Shown: positions 18,613 to 28,153, numbered from the stretch's first letter. The stretch: DNA of 64,000 nt from Desulfocapsa sp050291935 (GCA_050291935.1 JBNKKR010000005.1:1-64000), one strand, 5' to 3'. Made by a program: numbers and translations. The notes: generated by a model from the sequence alone, not told the origin.

Positions 18613-18980
18613 ATATTTGCAAAGAGGTAAAATACGGGCTCTGGATTTCTTTTTATCGATGGTAATCAAAGCCCCCTCCTTAATGTGTTTTTTGAACTGA
18701 TGTATTGAGAAATGACATAGCCAACTAAATGGTCAGGTGTTACATCTTGGATTCTTACTTGAATGACGCTTGGAAAATTGGTATTCGTTGCGGCAAGTAT
18801 GGTACCAAAATCCAAGTCGTGGGTAAAAATGACATATCCATTGGACTTGGCGTATTCAAAAATTTCTTGGTCGGGTGCATTTGGCTTCCCAATAAGTGAC
18901 CAATGTTGGGCTTCCCATCCGGCGTTTTCAATTGCAGATACCCATTGAGGGGAAAGATTCATATCTATGAGAAATTTCAA
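18607..18980 (-). pseudogene. DUF5615 (Mut7-C/PIN-like) toxin, frameshifted near the C-terminus
   Basis: The uninterrupted frame (18666-18980) gives 104 residues: MKFLIDMNLSPQWV, HWSLIGKPNAPDQEI, VIFTHDLDFGTILAAT, QVRIQDVTPDHL. These are the conserved acidic PIN-like motifs of DUF5615 proteins. It then ends abruptly as KNTLRRGL. Shifting frame near 18690-18710, next to a six-T run, restores the expected family tail (EGALITIDKKKSRARILPL) and extends to a stop at 18607-18609. A single-base deletion, or an assembly error, therefore truncates the protein. Its first bases overlap the antitoxin gene by 4 nt. It is a probable RNase toxin of a DUF433-DUF5615 module, and the catalytic core remains in the truncated product. 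Confidence 0.8.
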
Positions 18981-19213
18981 GCGGATTCCTGCATAAGTGG
19001 GATGTCAAATTCCTCAACACGCCAGGCTGCATATGCAAGCACTTCATCAATATCCTCAGATTCAAGATAAGGATAAAGGTCCAAAATTTTTTCCTTACTA
19101 TGGCCCGAAGCCATCAATCCTAAAATGGTCCCTGCTGTTACCCGCATACCACGAATACAAGGTTTGCCTCCCATTATCCTTGAATCGAAAGAAATTCTTG
19201 TAAATGATGACAT
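18977..19213 (-). CDS. DUF433 antitoxin
   Basis: A 78-residue protein with the DUF433 signature: RISFDSRIMGGKPCIRGMRVT followed by a helix-turn-helix-like ILGLMASGHSKEKILDLYPYL. The family pairs with DUF5615 toxins as VapBC-like modules, where it binds DNA and neutralises its partner. The GGGGAGG ribosome site is strong. Its stop overlaps the toxin start (ATGA). A perfect palindrome just upstream fits autoregulation. Confidence 0.88.
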   Translation of the reverse strand: MSSFTRISFDSRIMGGKPCIRGMRVTAGTILGLMASGHSKEKILDLYPYLESEDIDEVLAYAAWRVEEFDIPLMQESA

Positions 19214-19228
19214 GCAATCCTCCCCTGT

Positions 19229-19243
19229 ATAAGTTTAACTTAT
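19229..19243. promoter_or_regulatory. Palindromic operator of the DUF433-DUF5615 module
   Basis: ATAAGTT and AACTTAT flank a central T, a perfect 15 bp palindrome. It lies 16 bp before the antitoxin start, immediately upstream of the ribosome site and after an AT-rich promoter-like stretch. Autorepressor binding here is inferred from position and symmetry. Confidence 0.5.
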
Positions 19244-19324
19244 TTATAATAAAACATAAATGTAATGGGAATGGCAAGCATCAATAAAAAATAGATGTGT
19301 TTAAGGTGGGCCCACCACTGTAAC

Positions 19325-21727
19325 TTATACCGAAAAATAATGCGCCTGGGGATGGTGTACCACCAGCGCTGAAACACTGAGTTCCGGGACCATCTCCATG
19401 GATGAACTTAAGGTGACACCAATGTCTTCAGCTTGCAGGAGGGCGAAGAGCGGTTTTTGTAGTTCCAGATCAGGACAGGCTGAGTAGCCAAAGCTGTAGC
19501 GTTGCCCTATTTCTTCCTTAAGCCCCAACTCCTTACGCATATGAGTATGGGTGTATTGGGCAAGGGCTTCGGCAGCCTCCACGCAAAAACCATGGAAAAG
19601 CAGGTAGTCGTGGTATTTGTCCGCATCATAGAGCTCTTTACAGATTTTTGCAGGTGTCTCCCCCAAAGTTGCCACGAAAAAACCCACAATGTCCGCACCT
19701 TGTTCAGTGGTACGAAAGAAATCAATGAGGCTGAGATTTGGTTCTCGTTGCTGCCTTGGCAGAGGAAAACTGTAATTTTTATCACCTGTGGTGACGAGCA
19801 GGTTCTCCTTGTTTCGCGTGCATGGATACCAGCCGTAAGCTATTTGGGGCTGTAAGAGATCTTCGCTGGTAATCCTTTTTTTGATGGAATCAAACTCTTT
19901 ATAAACGGTGTCTTCAAGGAGTTTGCCATACTCCTCTTTGCTTGTTTTACCGCGTTTGTAGCCCCAGCGGCCACGAAAGAGAATTTGTTTATTGATAAGA
20001 TCAAGAAAATCCACTGGGGTTGGAGTGAGTACCTTCCTTCCCTGAAAGGGGATTTTGGGGATTTTCGGTAGAATTTGGATTTCGGATTGTTTCTTTTTCC
20101 GGTCGGTGGAACGTTCCCCTGTTGTAGCCTTCCAGCTTGTTGAGTGTAATGACTTTTGCTCAAACTGTTGGATGGCCTGTAGTCCGCTAAAGGCATCTTT
20201 ACAGTAAACAACCGGACCATCATATTGCGGTACACAGTCCAGGGCAACGAACTTGCGGGTTAAGGCGGCACCTCCCAGTAAAATAGGAAGTGTCATGCCT
20301 GCTGCCTTGTACTTGGCCATACTTTCCTGCATGATCATGGCGGATTTGACCAACAGGCCGCTTAGACAGACAATATCGATATTTTGGTTTTGCTTTAGTG
20401 TTTCAATAATAGCTTCCGCACTGACTTTTATACCGATATCAATCACGTTATATCCGTTATTGCTAAGAATAATATTTACGAGATTTTTACCGATATCATG
20501 GACGTCACCCTGTACGGTGGCTAAAAGAATGGTTGGCGCGTCGTTGCGATCGCTGGTTTCCATAAAGGGCTCTAAATAGTCCACAGCTTTTCGCATCACT
20601 TCTGCCGATTGGAGAACGAATGGAAGCAGCATCTCCCCCGCACCAAAAAGGAGTCCAACTTCACGCATGGCCGAAACCAGATGCTGGTTAATAATCTCAA
20701 GAGCATTGTATCGATCCAGTAACATCTGTAGAATATCAGAGAGATCTTGCTGATTGCCCTGCATAATTCTCTCGCGGATAAGCTCTTCGGGCGAGAGCTC
20801 TTTTTGCTCTTCCTGATTTTCATCAAGGGAATGCTCTTCAAAATATTTAATATAGGCCATCAATGGCTGCTGATTCGTATCGGTGCGATTGTAGATAAGA
20901 TCAAGGGCAAGGGCAGTGGCGGTTGTATCTATGGTGTCAAGATTAATACAATTTGTGGGATCAATAATAACCGCGTCAAGACCGGCCGCAACGGCTTCAT
21001 GGAGAAAAACCGCGTTGAGCACTTTTCTTGCCGGTACCGGTAAGCCAAAAGAAATATTGGAAAGTCCAAGGATAGTATGACATCCTTTTAGTTCTGCCTT
21101 TATCCTTTTTATGGCTTCCAGGGTCTGAATTGCTGAATCCTGGAGTTTTTCATCACCCGAGCCCACGGTAAAGGTTAGCGGGTCAAAAAAGAGAGAATCT
21201 GCGCTAATGTTATACTTTTCTGTGACCAACGTGTAGATACGCCGGGCAATGGAAAATTTCTTTTCCGTGTCCATGGCCATACCGTCTTCATCAATGGTGA
21301 GAGCGGTGACACAGGCACCATATTTTTTGACCAGTCTGCAGATGGTATCCAGATTTTTCCCGCCATCTTCAAGGTTGATGGAATTGACGATGGGGCGTCC
21401 TGGATAAGCTGCAAGAGATTTTTCAATGGCAGCAGGAGAAGTGGAATCTATCATCAGTGGCGCTTTTAGGGTCTTGCCATACATCTGCACCAGTCGCACA
21501 AGGTCTTCTTCCTCATTGCGCCCGGCCCAGGCTGCACTTAAGTCTACAACGTGTGCACCGATTCGTTCCTGGTCAATTCCTACCTGCAAACATCCGTCAT
21601 AATCATTTGCAATAAGCAGTTCCCTGAATTTTTTTGACCCTGTGGGGTTGGAGCGTTCTCCAATGATTAACGGAGCGGGAATTTGTTTTATATCAACTGC
21701 CTGGTAGAGGCTGGCCACCTGAATCAT
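19325..21727 (-). CDS. metH: Methionine synthase, pterin-, cobalamin- and activation-domain subunit (split MetH)
   Basis: An 800-residue protein. It holds the methyltetrahydrofolate-binding domain (about 15-285, IIGERSNPTG), the helical cap (about 310-395), the cobalamin-binding Rossmann domain with GDVHDIGKN (His410 as lower cobalt ligand, 407-415), and the SAM-dependent activation domain (about 570-800, RYSFGYSACPDLELQ). It lacks the N-terminal homocysteine domain, which is a separate gene just upstream. The two overlap by ATGA (21724-21727), so both subunits should be made together and form the B12-dependent enzyme that methylates homocysteine to methionine. Confidence 0.92.
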   Translation of the reverse strand: MIQVASLYQAVDIKQIPAPLIIGERSNPTGSKKFRELLIANDYDGCLQVGIDQERIGAHVVDLSAAWAGRNEEEDLVRLVQMYGKTLKAPLMIDSTSPAAIEKSLAAYPGRPIVNSINLEDGGKNLDTICRLVKKYGACVTALTIDEDGMAMDTEKKFSIARRIYTLVTEKYNISADSLFFDPLTFTVGSGDEKLQDSAIQTLEAIKRIKAELKGCHTILGLSNISFGLPVPARKVLNAVFLHEAVAAGLDAVIIDPTNCINLDTIDTTATALALDLIYNRTDTNQQPLMAYIKYFEEHSLDENQEEQKELSPEELIRERIMQGNQQDLSDILQMLLDRYNALEIINQHLVSAMREVGLLFGAGEMLLPFVLQSAEVMRKAVDYLEPFMETSDRNDAPTILLATVQGDVHDIGKNLVNIILSNNGYNVIDIGIKVSAEAIIETLKQNQNIDIVCLSGLLVKSAMIMQESMAKYKAAGMTLPILLGGAALTRKFVALDCVPQYDGPVVYCKDAFSGLQAIQQFEQKSLHSTSWKATTGERSTDRKKKQSEIQILPKIPKIPFQGRKVLTPTPVDFLDLINKQILFRGRWGYKRGKTSKEEYGKLLEDTVYKEFDSIKKRITSEDLLQPQIAYGWYPCTRNKENLLVTTGDKNYSFPLPRQQREPNLSLIDFFRTTEQGADIVGFFVATLGETPAKICKELYDADKYHDYLLFHGFCVEAAEALAQYTHTHMRKELGLKEEIGQRYSFGYSACPDLELQKPLFALLQAEDIGVTLSSSMEMVPELSVSALVVHHPQAHYFSV

Positions 21728-22665
21728 TTTCCCACCTCCACTTCTCGTTGCAAGACCGTTGCTCGGCTGACAGCTTCTACCAGGGCCTTGGTATGCTCCG
21801 GAGAAGTCCCACAGCAGCCGCCGACAATGGAGACGCCTTTTTTTGTTATAAAATCGTACATATGTTGGCCGTAACGCTCAGGGGTTAACGGATAGCAAGT
21901 TTTCCCGTCCACCACTTCGGGCATTCCCTGATTGGGAATACAGGAAATTCTACGATCCCAGTGTTTACAAAGATAATCTATATGGGATTCCATATCCGTT
22001 GGACCGGTGGCGCAGTTAAGGCCCAAAGAAAAAACAGGGAAGGGCGCAATTGTCGCGCAAACGGCACCAATATCAGAGCCAACCAGCATGGTTCCCTGTT
22101 GCTCAAAAGTAACGGAGGCAAGAACCGGTAACTTGACCTTTTTTTTCTCAAGGAGTGAAAAACAGGCAATAAGAACCGTTTTGACCTGTAAAAGATCCTG
22201 GCATGTTTCAACGATAAGGGCATCAACACCGGCATCGATTAACGCGTCCATTTGTTCGGTAACCGCTTCTGATAATTTTTCCGGGGAAATGTGGCCAAGA
22301 ATGGGAAGCTTGGTTGTGGGACCAATGGATCCCATGATATATCTTGGAGCGTCTGGGGTCGCAAATTCACTAATGGCCTTTTTGGCATTGGCAACTGCCG
22401 CATGGTTTATGGCAGCAACTTTTTCTTCCAGTCCATATTCAGCAAGGACCACCGATGAGGCGCCAAACGTGTTTGTCTCAATGGCCATGGCACCGGCACC
22501 AAGAAAACTTCTATGCAGGTCGATTATGGTTTCTGGATGGGAGAGATTAAGGTACTCATTGCATCCTTCTTTTCCATCCCATACATTTGATGGGATATCC
22601 ATGGTTTGCAGGGTGGTTCCGCAGGCACCATCACAGATAAGAAGTGGTTCTTCCGAAAAGCTCAT
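21724..22665 (-). CDS. Homocysteine S-methyltransferase domain subunit (split MetH)
   Basis: A 313-residue protein equal to the N-terminal domain of MetH: CDGACGTTLQ at the start, ETNTFGASSVVL, and zinc ligands Cys218 (GLNCATGP) and Cys284-Cys285 (GGCCGTSPEH). It binds and activates homocysteine as a zinc thiolate. On its own it could be a stand-alone methyltransferase, but its ATGA overlap with the rest of methionine synthase argues for a two-subunit enzyme. No clear Shine-Dalgarno precedes ATG 22665. I see no SAM or cobalamin riboswitch in the 178 bp upstream. Confidence 0.9.
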   Translation of the reverse strand: MSFSEEPLLICDGACGTTLQTMDIPSNVWDGKEGCNEYLNLSHPETIIDLHRSFLGAGAMAIETNTFGASSVVLAEYGLEEKVAAINHAAVANAKKAISEFATPDAPRYIMGSIGPTTKLPILGHISPEKLSEAVTEQMDALIDAGVDALIVETCQDLLQVKTVLIACFSLLEKKKVKLPVLASVTFEQQGTMLVGSDIGAVCATIAPFPVFSLGLNCATGPTDMESHIDYLCKHWDRRISCIPNQGMPEVVDGKTCYPLTPERYGQHMYDFITKKGVSIVGGCCGTSPEHTKALVEAVSRATVLQREVEVGK

Positions 22666-22700
22666 AATTATATTGTTAGTGTATTGTTGGTTGAATGTGT

Positions 22701-22756
22701 TTTATACCTTCAGGGTATTCGTTTTGTATGAGCAGGTAAGCTGCTCAATTCAGCTA
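22701..22756 (+). repeat. Dispersed palindromic repeat, copy B (diverged short form)
   Basis: TTTATACCTTCAGGGTATTC followed by GTTTTGTATGAGCAGGTAAG and CTGCTCAATTCAGCT aligns over its length with copies A and C. The GAGCAG/CTGCTC stem is intact while the loop changes from GCAAG to GTAAG. It lies 36 bp upstream of the split metH operon start. A further small stem, CCCCAT/ATGGGG, follows at 22768-22787. Confidence 0.75.
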
Positions 22757-22843
22757 TCTCCACAAAGCCCCATACTATTCCATGGGGAGAAAAGGTGAAA
22801 GGGCTATCTGCATGCAAAGTGGAACGTTGCTCTGATGAACGTC

Positions 22844-23056
22844 TTATTCTTTGGTATCATCGTTTGCGAGTAACAGTTGGGCAACTTTTGCTCCACACCG
22901 TTTAGCGTTACAGGATCCTCCCCCAATACCAGTAATTTTTGCGATCTCTTGATAGGTGGATGCGCCACTGTTAATGGCCTCTTCGATCTTGTAAAGCTTA
23001 ATTCCTTTGCAGATGCAACCGGGTTTTAAACGATGGAGGATTTCTTCTTCGGTCAT
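22844..23056 (-). CDS. BFD-like [2Fe-2S]-binding small protein
   Basis: A 70-residue protein with the bacterioferritin-associated-ferredoxin cysteine pattern: CIC near residue 14 and CNAKRC near residue 49, separated by a helical segment (IEEAINSGASTYQEIAKITG). Such domains bind a [2Fe-2S] cluster and shuttle electrons, alone or fused to larger enzymes. It starts 9 nt after the uvrC stop and is probably co-transcribed with it. Whether it serves ferritin or another partner cannot be told. Confidence 0.78.
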   Translation of the reverse strand: MTEEEILHRLKPGCICKGIKLYKIEEAINSGASTYQEIAKITGIGGGSCNAKRCGAKVAQLLLANDDTKE

Positions 23057-23065
23057 TGTTTATTT

Positions 23066-24874
23066 CTATTGTGTAGAATGAAAATGGGTAAAAACGGCAG
23101 CGGCAGTATCTTTACCAATGCCTGGAACTGCAGATAATTCATCAACACTTGCCTGTTGAATGCGTTTTACACTGCCAAGGGTTTTCAGGAGCTTTTTCTT
23201 TCGGTCCGAGCCTACTCCGGGAATAGAATCAAGGGTGGAGGCGATGGATGCTTTTGCGCGTAACTTGCGGTGAAAGGTGACTCCAAAACGATGGGATTCG
23301 TCACGAATGCGCATAAGGTAGAGTAATACCGGATTGTGTGCCTTTAGAAGTATTGGATTTTTTCTCCCGGGTTTATACAGTTTTTCTCCTTCTTCTTTTT
23401 TTTCTTTGGCAATACCAACCCAATCCAGATCGTCACGAATGCCAAGTTCCTCAGCAACTTTTAACGCGATGCCAAGTTGCCCACGACCACCATCCACCAT
23501 AAAAAGATCCGGTAGGGTGTCTTCTTCAATGCCGCGAGATAACCGTCTTTTTAACACCTCTTCCATCATTGCATAATCATCGGGACCCGGAACGGTCTGT
23601 ATCTTGTAATGCCTGAACAGTTTTTTTGCAGGTTCCCCTTTTTCAAAACAGACCAGAGATCCAACGGCCTGTTTACCACTGGTGTTGGATATATCCAAAC
23701 ATTCAATCCTGTTTGGTGTTTGCGCAAGATGGAGGAGTTTTTCCATGGATCGACACAGGGTTTGCCAGGAGCGTTCCTTTTTCTCCTGCTCATCAAAAAT
23801 GTGGGCTGCGTTGGCATTGGCCATTTCCTGGAGTTTTACCTTATCGCCCCTTTGAGGGGAGTGAAGGGACACGCTACTTCCCCGGATCTCCGTGAAACGC
23901 TCGGTCAATGCTGATTCATCTTCTGGAGGGAAGGGGAGGATAATTTCTTTTGGCGGAAGGATCTTTTCATCGTAGAACTGGTTCAGGGTCTGGGCGAGGA
24001 TAAGCTGATCTGTTTCAATGGGCGCATCCAGAAAAAAACTTCTACTCCCACTTATTAACCCATCTCGTACAAAAAGAATGGTGATTCCAACAGCGGCTCC
24101 TTGCTTATAATATCCAAAAACGTCTTGATCATTAAGGCTTTGGGATGCAATAATTTGCCTTTCAACGGTCTTGTTTAGGGCTTGTATCTGATCACGTAAC
24201 AGTGCTGCCTGCTCATAGAGTTGCTGTTTAGCCGCAGCTTGCATCTCTTCCTGTAGAGAGTTGATAAGACTTTTGTTTTTTCCTTCCAGCACCATCAGGA
24301 CCTTGTTAACTAGTTCTTGGTATTTTGCTGGATCAGCCTTGCCCACACAGGGGCCAAGACATTTTCCCATCTGCAAGTTAAGGCAGGGTCGTTTTCGAGT
24401 GGGGATTTTACTGCCTTTACATTTTCGCAAGGGGAAAAGGCTTGCCAGTAATCGAAGGGTTCTCCACATGGCGGAACTTGAAGAATAAGGGCCAAAATAG
24501 CGGGCACCATCCTTTTTTCGTCTCCTGGTCATATGGACACGGGGCCATTGCTCCTGGACAGTGACTTTAATAAAGGGATAATTTTTATCATCCCGGAGGA
24601 TAATATTGTATTTTGGTTTATGCTTTTTGATTAAAGAGGACTCAAGGATCAATGCCTCTTTTTCAGTATGGGTGAGGATGGTACTAACGCGGCTTACTTT
24701 GGAAAGCATCACCGTGGTTTTGTTGTGATCTGCACCTGAAAAACGAGTATAGGAGGTGAGTCTTTTCTTTAAATCTTTTGCTTTACCCACATACAGGACC
24801 CTGGATTTACTATCTAACATCTGGTAGATGCCGGGGGCATGGGGAGCGTTTGTTATGGTTGTATCTGGGAACAT
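23066..24874 (-). CDS. uvrC: Excinuclease ABC subunit C
   Basis: A 602-residue nucleotide-excision-repair nuclease of normal length. The GIY-YIG domain (about 10-95) contains APGIYQML and VLYVGKAKDLKKRL. A UVR motif sits near 200-240, the UvrC RNase H-like domain spans ~370-530 (IECLDISNTSGK, VDGGRGQL), and two helix-hairpin-helix units close the protein (LLKTLGSVKRIQQ, LSAVPGIGKDTA). It makes the two incisions around a lesion with UvrB. The BFD-like gene follows by 9 nt. Confidence 0.96.
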   Translation of the reverse strand: MFPDTTITNAPHAPGIYQMLDSKSRVLYVGKAKDLKKRLTSYTRFSGADHNKTTVMLSKVSRVSTILTHTEKEALILESSLIKKHKPKYNIILRDDKNYPFIKVTVQEQWPRVHMTRRRKKDGARYFGPYSSSSAMWRTLRLLASLFPLRKCKGSKIPTRKRPCLNLQMGKCLGPCVGKADPAKYQELVNKVLMVLEGKNKSLINSLQEEMQAAAKQQLYEQAALLRDQIQALNKTVERQIIASQSLNDQDVFGYYKQGAAVGITILFVRDGLISGSRSFFLDAPIETDQLILAQTLNQFYDEKILPPKEIILPFPPEDESALTERFTEIRGSSVSLHSPQRGDKVKLQEMANANAAHIFDEQEKKERSWQTLCRSMEKLLHLAQTPNRIECLDISNTSGKQAVGSLVCFEKGEPAKKLFRHYKIQTVPGPDDYAMMEEVLKRRLSRGIEEDTLPDLFMVDGGRGQLGIALKVAEELGIRDDLDWVGIAKEKKEEGEKLYKPGRKNPILLKAHNPVLLYLMRIRDESHRFGVTFHRKLRAKASIASTLDSIPGVGSDRKKKLLKTLGSVKRIQQASVDELSAVPGIGKDTAAAVFTHFHSTQ

Positions 24875-25120
24875 TGGTGTAAGATACTTCTCATTTTTGA
24901 CTTTGGCAAGGAGGATGGTTTTTAGGGTGATACCAAAAAGAGTGCACTGGTAGTCTAAATACCATTTACAAAATAGGGTGTGCCAAAAGCTTGTTTTTTT
25001 CTTTTATATTGTCGTTTTGTTGGATTATTGTAGTATACGCCATGTGGTACCCACACTTGCTTTATGCCCCATTCTTCTGATGTTTGTCAGTGAAATAACA
25101 AGGTCCCAAAAGAGGTGTAT

Positions 25121-27502
25121 ATGAAAATGTTGTGGTTGCAAATAGCTCTGTTGAGATCTACGTGGATTGTTTGCACTTTTGTATTGCTGGTGGGGGCTTC
25201 TGCAGTTTCAATTGCTTCTGAAACCACAAATGAAGGGCCACTGATTCAGTCAGATGGTGTGGCTGATATGGACATAACTGAACTGGTACAACTACGGGTG
25301 TCACCCTTTGATGTAAGTGCCCTTTTTGATAGAGGCTATCATGCTTCCAATGCTGTAACCGCATCTCGTTGTGATGCGCCTATCCGGGATCTCCCCTTTG
25401 CTATTCAGGCCTATACAGAATCATTTATCCAAGATCAAAAGCCAGTAAACATATATGACATTGTACGGTATTCACCTGGGGTCACCTATCGGAGTAATGA
25501 CTTTAATGAGGGAAATGCAAACCTTGCCATCCGTGGTTTTACAGTAAGCAACACTCCTGGTAATGTTCAGATATTGCGAAATAGCTTCCATGGTCCATCA
25601 ATTTTTGATTTTTCAAATATTGCAAGAGTTGAGGTGGTTAAGGGACCATCCTCCTTTTTGTATGGTCAGGTGGCTCCCGGTGGCGTAGTCAACGTCATTA
25701 CCAAAAGCCCCCAGCCTGAATTTGCTGCCACTGCAACTACTCAATATGGTTCGTATGGACAGTATAAGTTGCAAAGTGATGTAACCGGTCCGGCCACAAG
25801 TAAACTCTTCTATCGGCTGATTACCTCCTATGATCATGATTTGGAGTATTGGGATCCGTATGATGCCCATTCATGGGACGTCTCTCCTTCTCTGGTATGG
25901 CAACCCAACGGACGGGTGAGCGTATCTATCAACTATGAACGTTTTCAGAAAGATGAAAATCCTCAGGTGATGCAAAAACCAGGGTATGGCTCCCAAACGG
26001 GTGTTGTACCAACCCTTTCAGACCCGAACCTTTCCGGCGTTGACGTGCCAGGACTTGGGAAGAAGTGGAACAGCATGTCATATGCTGATTTTCGGTATAG
26101 TACAAGCGATAACTTGAGTGCATGGATTGATTTGAAAGCTGAGGAACATTGGGACGTACGTGTTGGCTATTCTCATCTTGAGTATGAAGTCGATGCTCTC
26201 TTTTCTGGTAATATGGGAATGTCCAATACATCGACTTTTCTTCAGGGGCGTCGTCTACGGCGTCAGTTCTATTCTAACGAGGATGACTCCGTTCAAGTTG
26301 ATGCGGTTGGTCTGTACAATGTTGCGCAAACAAGTTTTCGAATGCTCGTAGGAGCGCAATATGTAGATCGCAGGTTTGATAGATGGGCTGGACAAGCACC
26401 TGATGACCCTTCCTTGGGGAATGATCCTATTGTTTCACCTTTACCTCTTTGGGATTTAACAGATCCCAGTACATGGGATAGAAAAGTGGATATTCCCCTT
26501 TCTGTATTGACTGAGAATCGATTTGATGAGACGACGGATTATAGTGAGGAATCTCTGTATGGCGGTTTGAATATAGGCTTTTTTGAAGATCGTTTACTCA
26601 TCCTTACCGGTTGGCGGTGGACTGATGCGAAAAGCTGTTTTACTGATAATATTGACGAATTATCCAAGCAAGAAATAGTTGCCGATAAGGTGACACCACA
26701 ATATGGAATGCTCTATAAACTCATGTCTGAATTGTCACTATATGCCTCTTATACTGAATCTTTTGTTGGTGGGACGCAGTTTTTGCTAAATCTTGATAAC
26801 AGTTTGTCCGCGGCAAAGCCTACAAAGGGAAAAGGATATGAGATTGGGCTTAAAACGGACCTTTTTGAAGGGCGGTTCTCCGGGACCCTCACCTATTTTG
26901 ATATTATAAATAAAAATGTAGTTAACGATTTGGCTGTAACGGATAGCTTAGGGGATGTCTATATTTATAACGTGCAAAGTGGAAAACAGCGTTCCAACGG
27001 TATTGAACTAGACACTACCACCACCCTGTCGGAGAACTGGCAGTTATACTTGTCTTACAGTTATATGGATGCACGTATAACAGAGTTTAGCGGGCATGAT
27101 ATGGAAATTCTCGCACAGGATTGGACGACCCTTGATGAGGCAGGACAGTCCAATTATAGAAACGTACTACGATTTCATGACGCACCATTACAGATGAGTG
27201 CACCACATATGGCCAATCTCTGGACTCGTTACACCTTTAGGCAAGGATGGCTCGATGGTTTTTATGTTGCCGGAGGGGTGAATTACGTTTATGATCAGAC
27301 ACTTTTGTCTGACTCTCCTGAATCGGCCAATCAGACCTATGCCCTGGTAAATGGGATGATTGGCTATGCATGGGAAATGGATGGGGTACGATTTCGTCTT
27401 GAATTAAATGGAAAGAATATGACGGACAAATATTACCGTCCTTCTCAGAGTAAGCGGTGTCGGCCACGGGAATTTCTCCTCACTCTGATCGCCAGGTTTT
27501 GA
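25121..27502 (+). CDS. TonB-dependent siderophore receptor
   Basis: A 793-residue outer-membrane receptor. ATG 25121 is chosen because AGAGG lies just upstream; an in-frame GTG at 25115 falls inside that ribosome site. A signal peptide of ~35 residues is followed by a plug domain (about 70-215) with DLPFAIQAYT, IVRYSPGVTYRS, IRGFTVSN, VEVVKGPSSFLYGQVAPGG and VNVITKSP, then the barrel up to the terminal aromatic residue (IARF). The plug motifs match the FhuA/FpvA siderophore class. It is followed by a YfiR-like gene and a hybrid histidine kinase that appear to form one unit. Confidence 0.92.
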   Translation: MKMLWLQIALLRSTWIVCTFVLLVGASAVSIASETTNEGPLIQSDGVADMDITELVQLRVSPFDVSALFDRGYHASNAVTASRCDAPIRDLPFAIQAYTESFIQDQKPVNIYDIVRYSPGVTYRSNDFNEGNANLAIRGFTVSNTPGNVQILRNSFHGPSIFDFSNIARVEVVKGPSSFLYGQVAPGGVVNVITKSPQPEFAATATTQYGSYGQYKLQSDVTGPATSKLFYRLITSYDHDLEYWDPYDAHSWDVSPSLVWQPNGRVSVSINYERFQKDENPQVMQKPGYGSQTGVVPTLSDPNLSGVDVPGLGKKWNSMSYADFRYSTSDNLSAWIDLKAEEHWDVRVGYSHLEYEVDALFSGNMGMSNTSTFLQGRRLRRQFYSNEDDSVQVDAVGLYNVAQTSFRMLVGAQYVDRRFDRWAGQAPDDPSLGNDPIVSPLPLWDLTDPSTWDRKVDIPLSVLTENRFDETTDYSEESLYGGLNIGFFEDRLLILTGWRWTDAKSCFTDNIDELSKQEIVADKVTPQYGMLYKLMSELSLYASYTESFVGGTQFLLNLDNSLSAAKPTKGKGYEIGLKTDLFEGRFSGTLTYFDIINKNVVNDLAVTDSLGDVYIYNVQSGKQRSNGIELDTTTTLSENWQLYLSYSYMDARITEFSGHDMEILAQDWTTLDEAGQSNYRNVLRFHDAPLQMSAPHMANLWTRYTFRQGWLDGFYVAGGVNYVYDQTLLSDSPESANQTYALVNGMIGYAWEMDGVRFRLELNGKNMTDKYYRPSQSKRCRPREFLLTLIARF

Positions 27503-27541
27503 TCCGATGGGAATGTTTACGGGAATTTGCTTTTTGGGCAA

Positions 27542-28153
27542 ATGTATGTCATGGATTTTTCTTTTCCTTTGTTAAAAAGAGGCCGACTCCTGGCAAGTGT
27601 TTGTGGGTGTACTCTTCTTTGCTTTCTTTTTTTTCCACCAGAACTCTTTTCCGAACAGCGACCTGTTGCGGTGAACCGTTATCGGGTGGAGGCCGCCTTC
27701 CTTCGTAATTTTGCCCATTATGTTGCCTGGCCCTCATATGTGTTTGATCAGGTGAATACACCTTGGAATATCTGTATTTTGGGGCCTAATCCGTTCAATG
27801 ATTTTTTAGAGACTACATTTGCCGGGAGGAGTGAACAAGGGCGTACATTTAATGTTATCTATGCAGAAGATCTTGATTTACTGCCTCCATGTCAAATTGT
27901 TTTTATTACCTTTCAAGATCCCGAGAAGCGCCGTAGCGCTCTTGAAAAATTACGGGATAAGCCGGTGTTAACGGTGAGCGAAGCTTCAGGTTTTTTACAA
28001 GAGGGTGGTATTATTGAGCTTGAAGTTGGAGAGCGAATCAGTATGCATGTGAATCTTGATCAGGCCAATTACGTTGCGTTACATATTCAGACTAAAATGT
28101 TGGAAGTGTCTGAAAATGTACTTGAAAATGGGAAAGTAAGGAAGATGCGGTAA
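27542..28153 (+). CDS. YfiR-like (DUF4154) periplasmic protein
   Basis: About 203 residues. After an N-terminal hydrophobic signal (LLASVCGCTLLCFLFF), the mature part reads VEAAFLRNFAHYVAWPS, CILGPNPFNDFL and FITFQDPEKRRSALE, with a late GGIIELEVGERISMHVNLDQA. This is the pattern of the YfiR/DUF4154 family. YfiR proteins act in the periplasm to restrain a membrane partner, such as the cyclase YfiN. Here the partner is probably the kinase encoded 3 nt downstream. The start is ambiguous: TTG 27527, ATG 27542 or ATG 27551, with no strong ribosome site. Confidence 0.82.
   Translation: MYVMDFSFPLLKRGRLLASVCGCTLLCFLFFPPELFSEQRPVAVNRYRVEAAFLRNFAHYVAWPSYVFDQVNTPWNICILGPNPFNDFLETTFAGRSEQGRTFNVIYAEDLDLLPPCQIVFITFQDPEKRRSALEKLRDKPVLTVSEASGFLQEGGIIELEVGERISMHVNLDQANYVALHIQTKMLEVSENVLENGKVRKMR

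Noticed and set aside
22007..22798. 263-codon plus-strand open frame
   Set aside because: It is antisense to the homocysteine-methyltransferase gene, with no ribosome site and no recognisable family; the minus-strand gene has clear motifs.
25158..25364. Short antisense frames within the second TonB receptor and other large genes
   Set aside because: They are shadows of well-supported genes without their own start signals.
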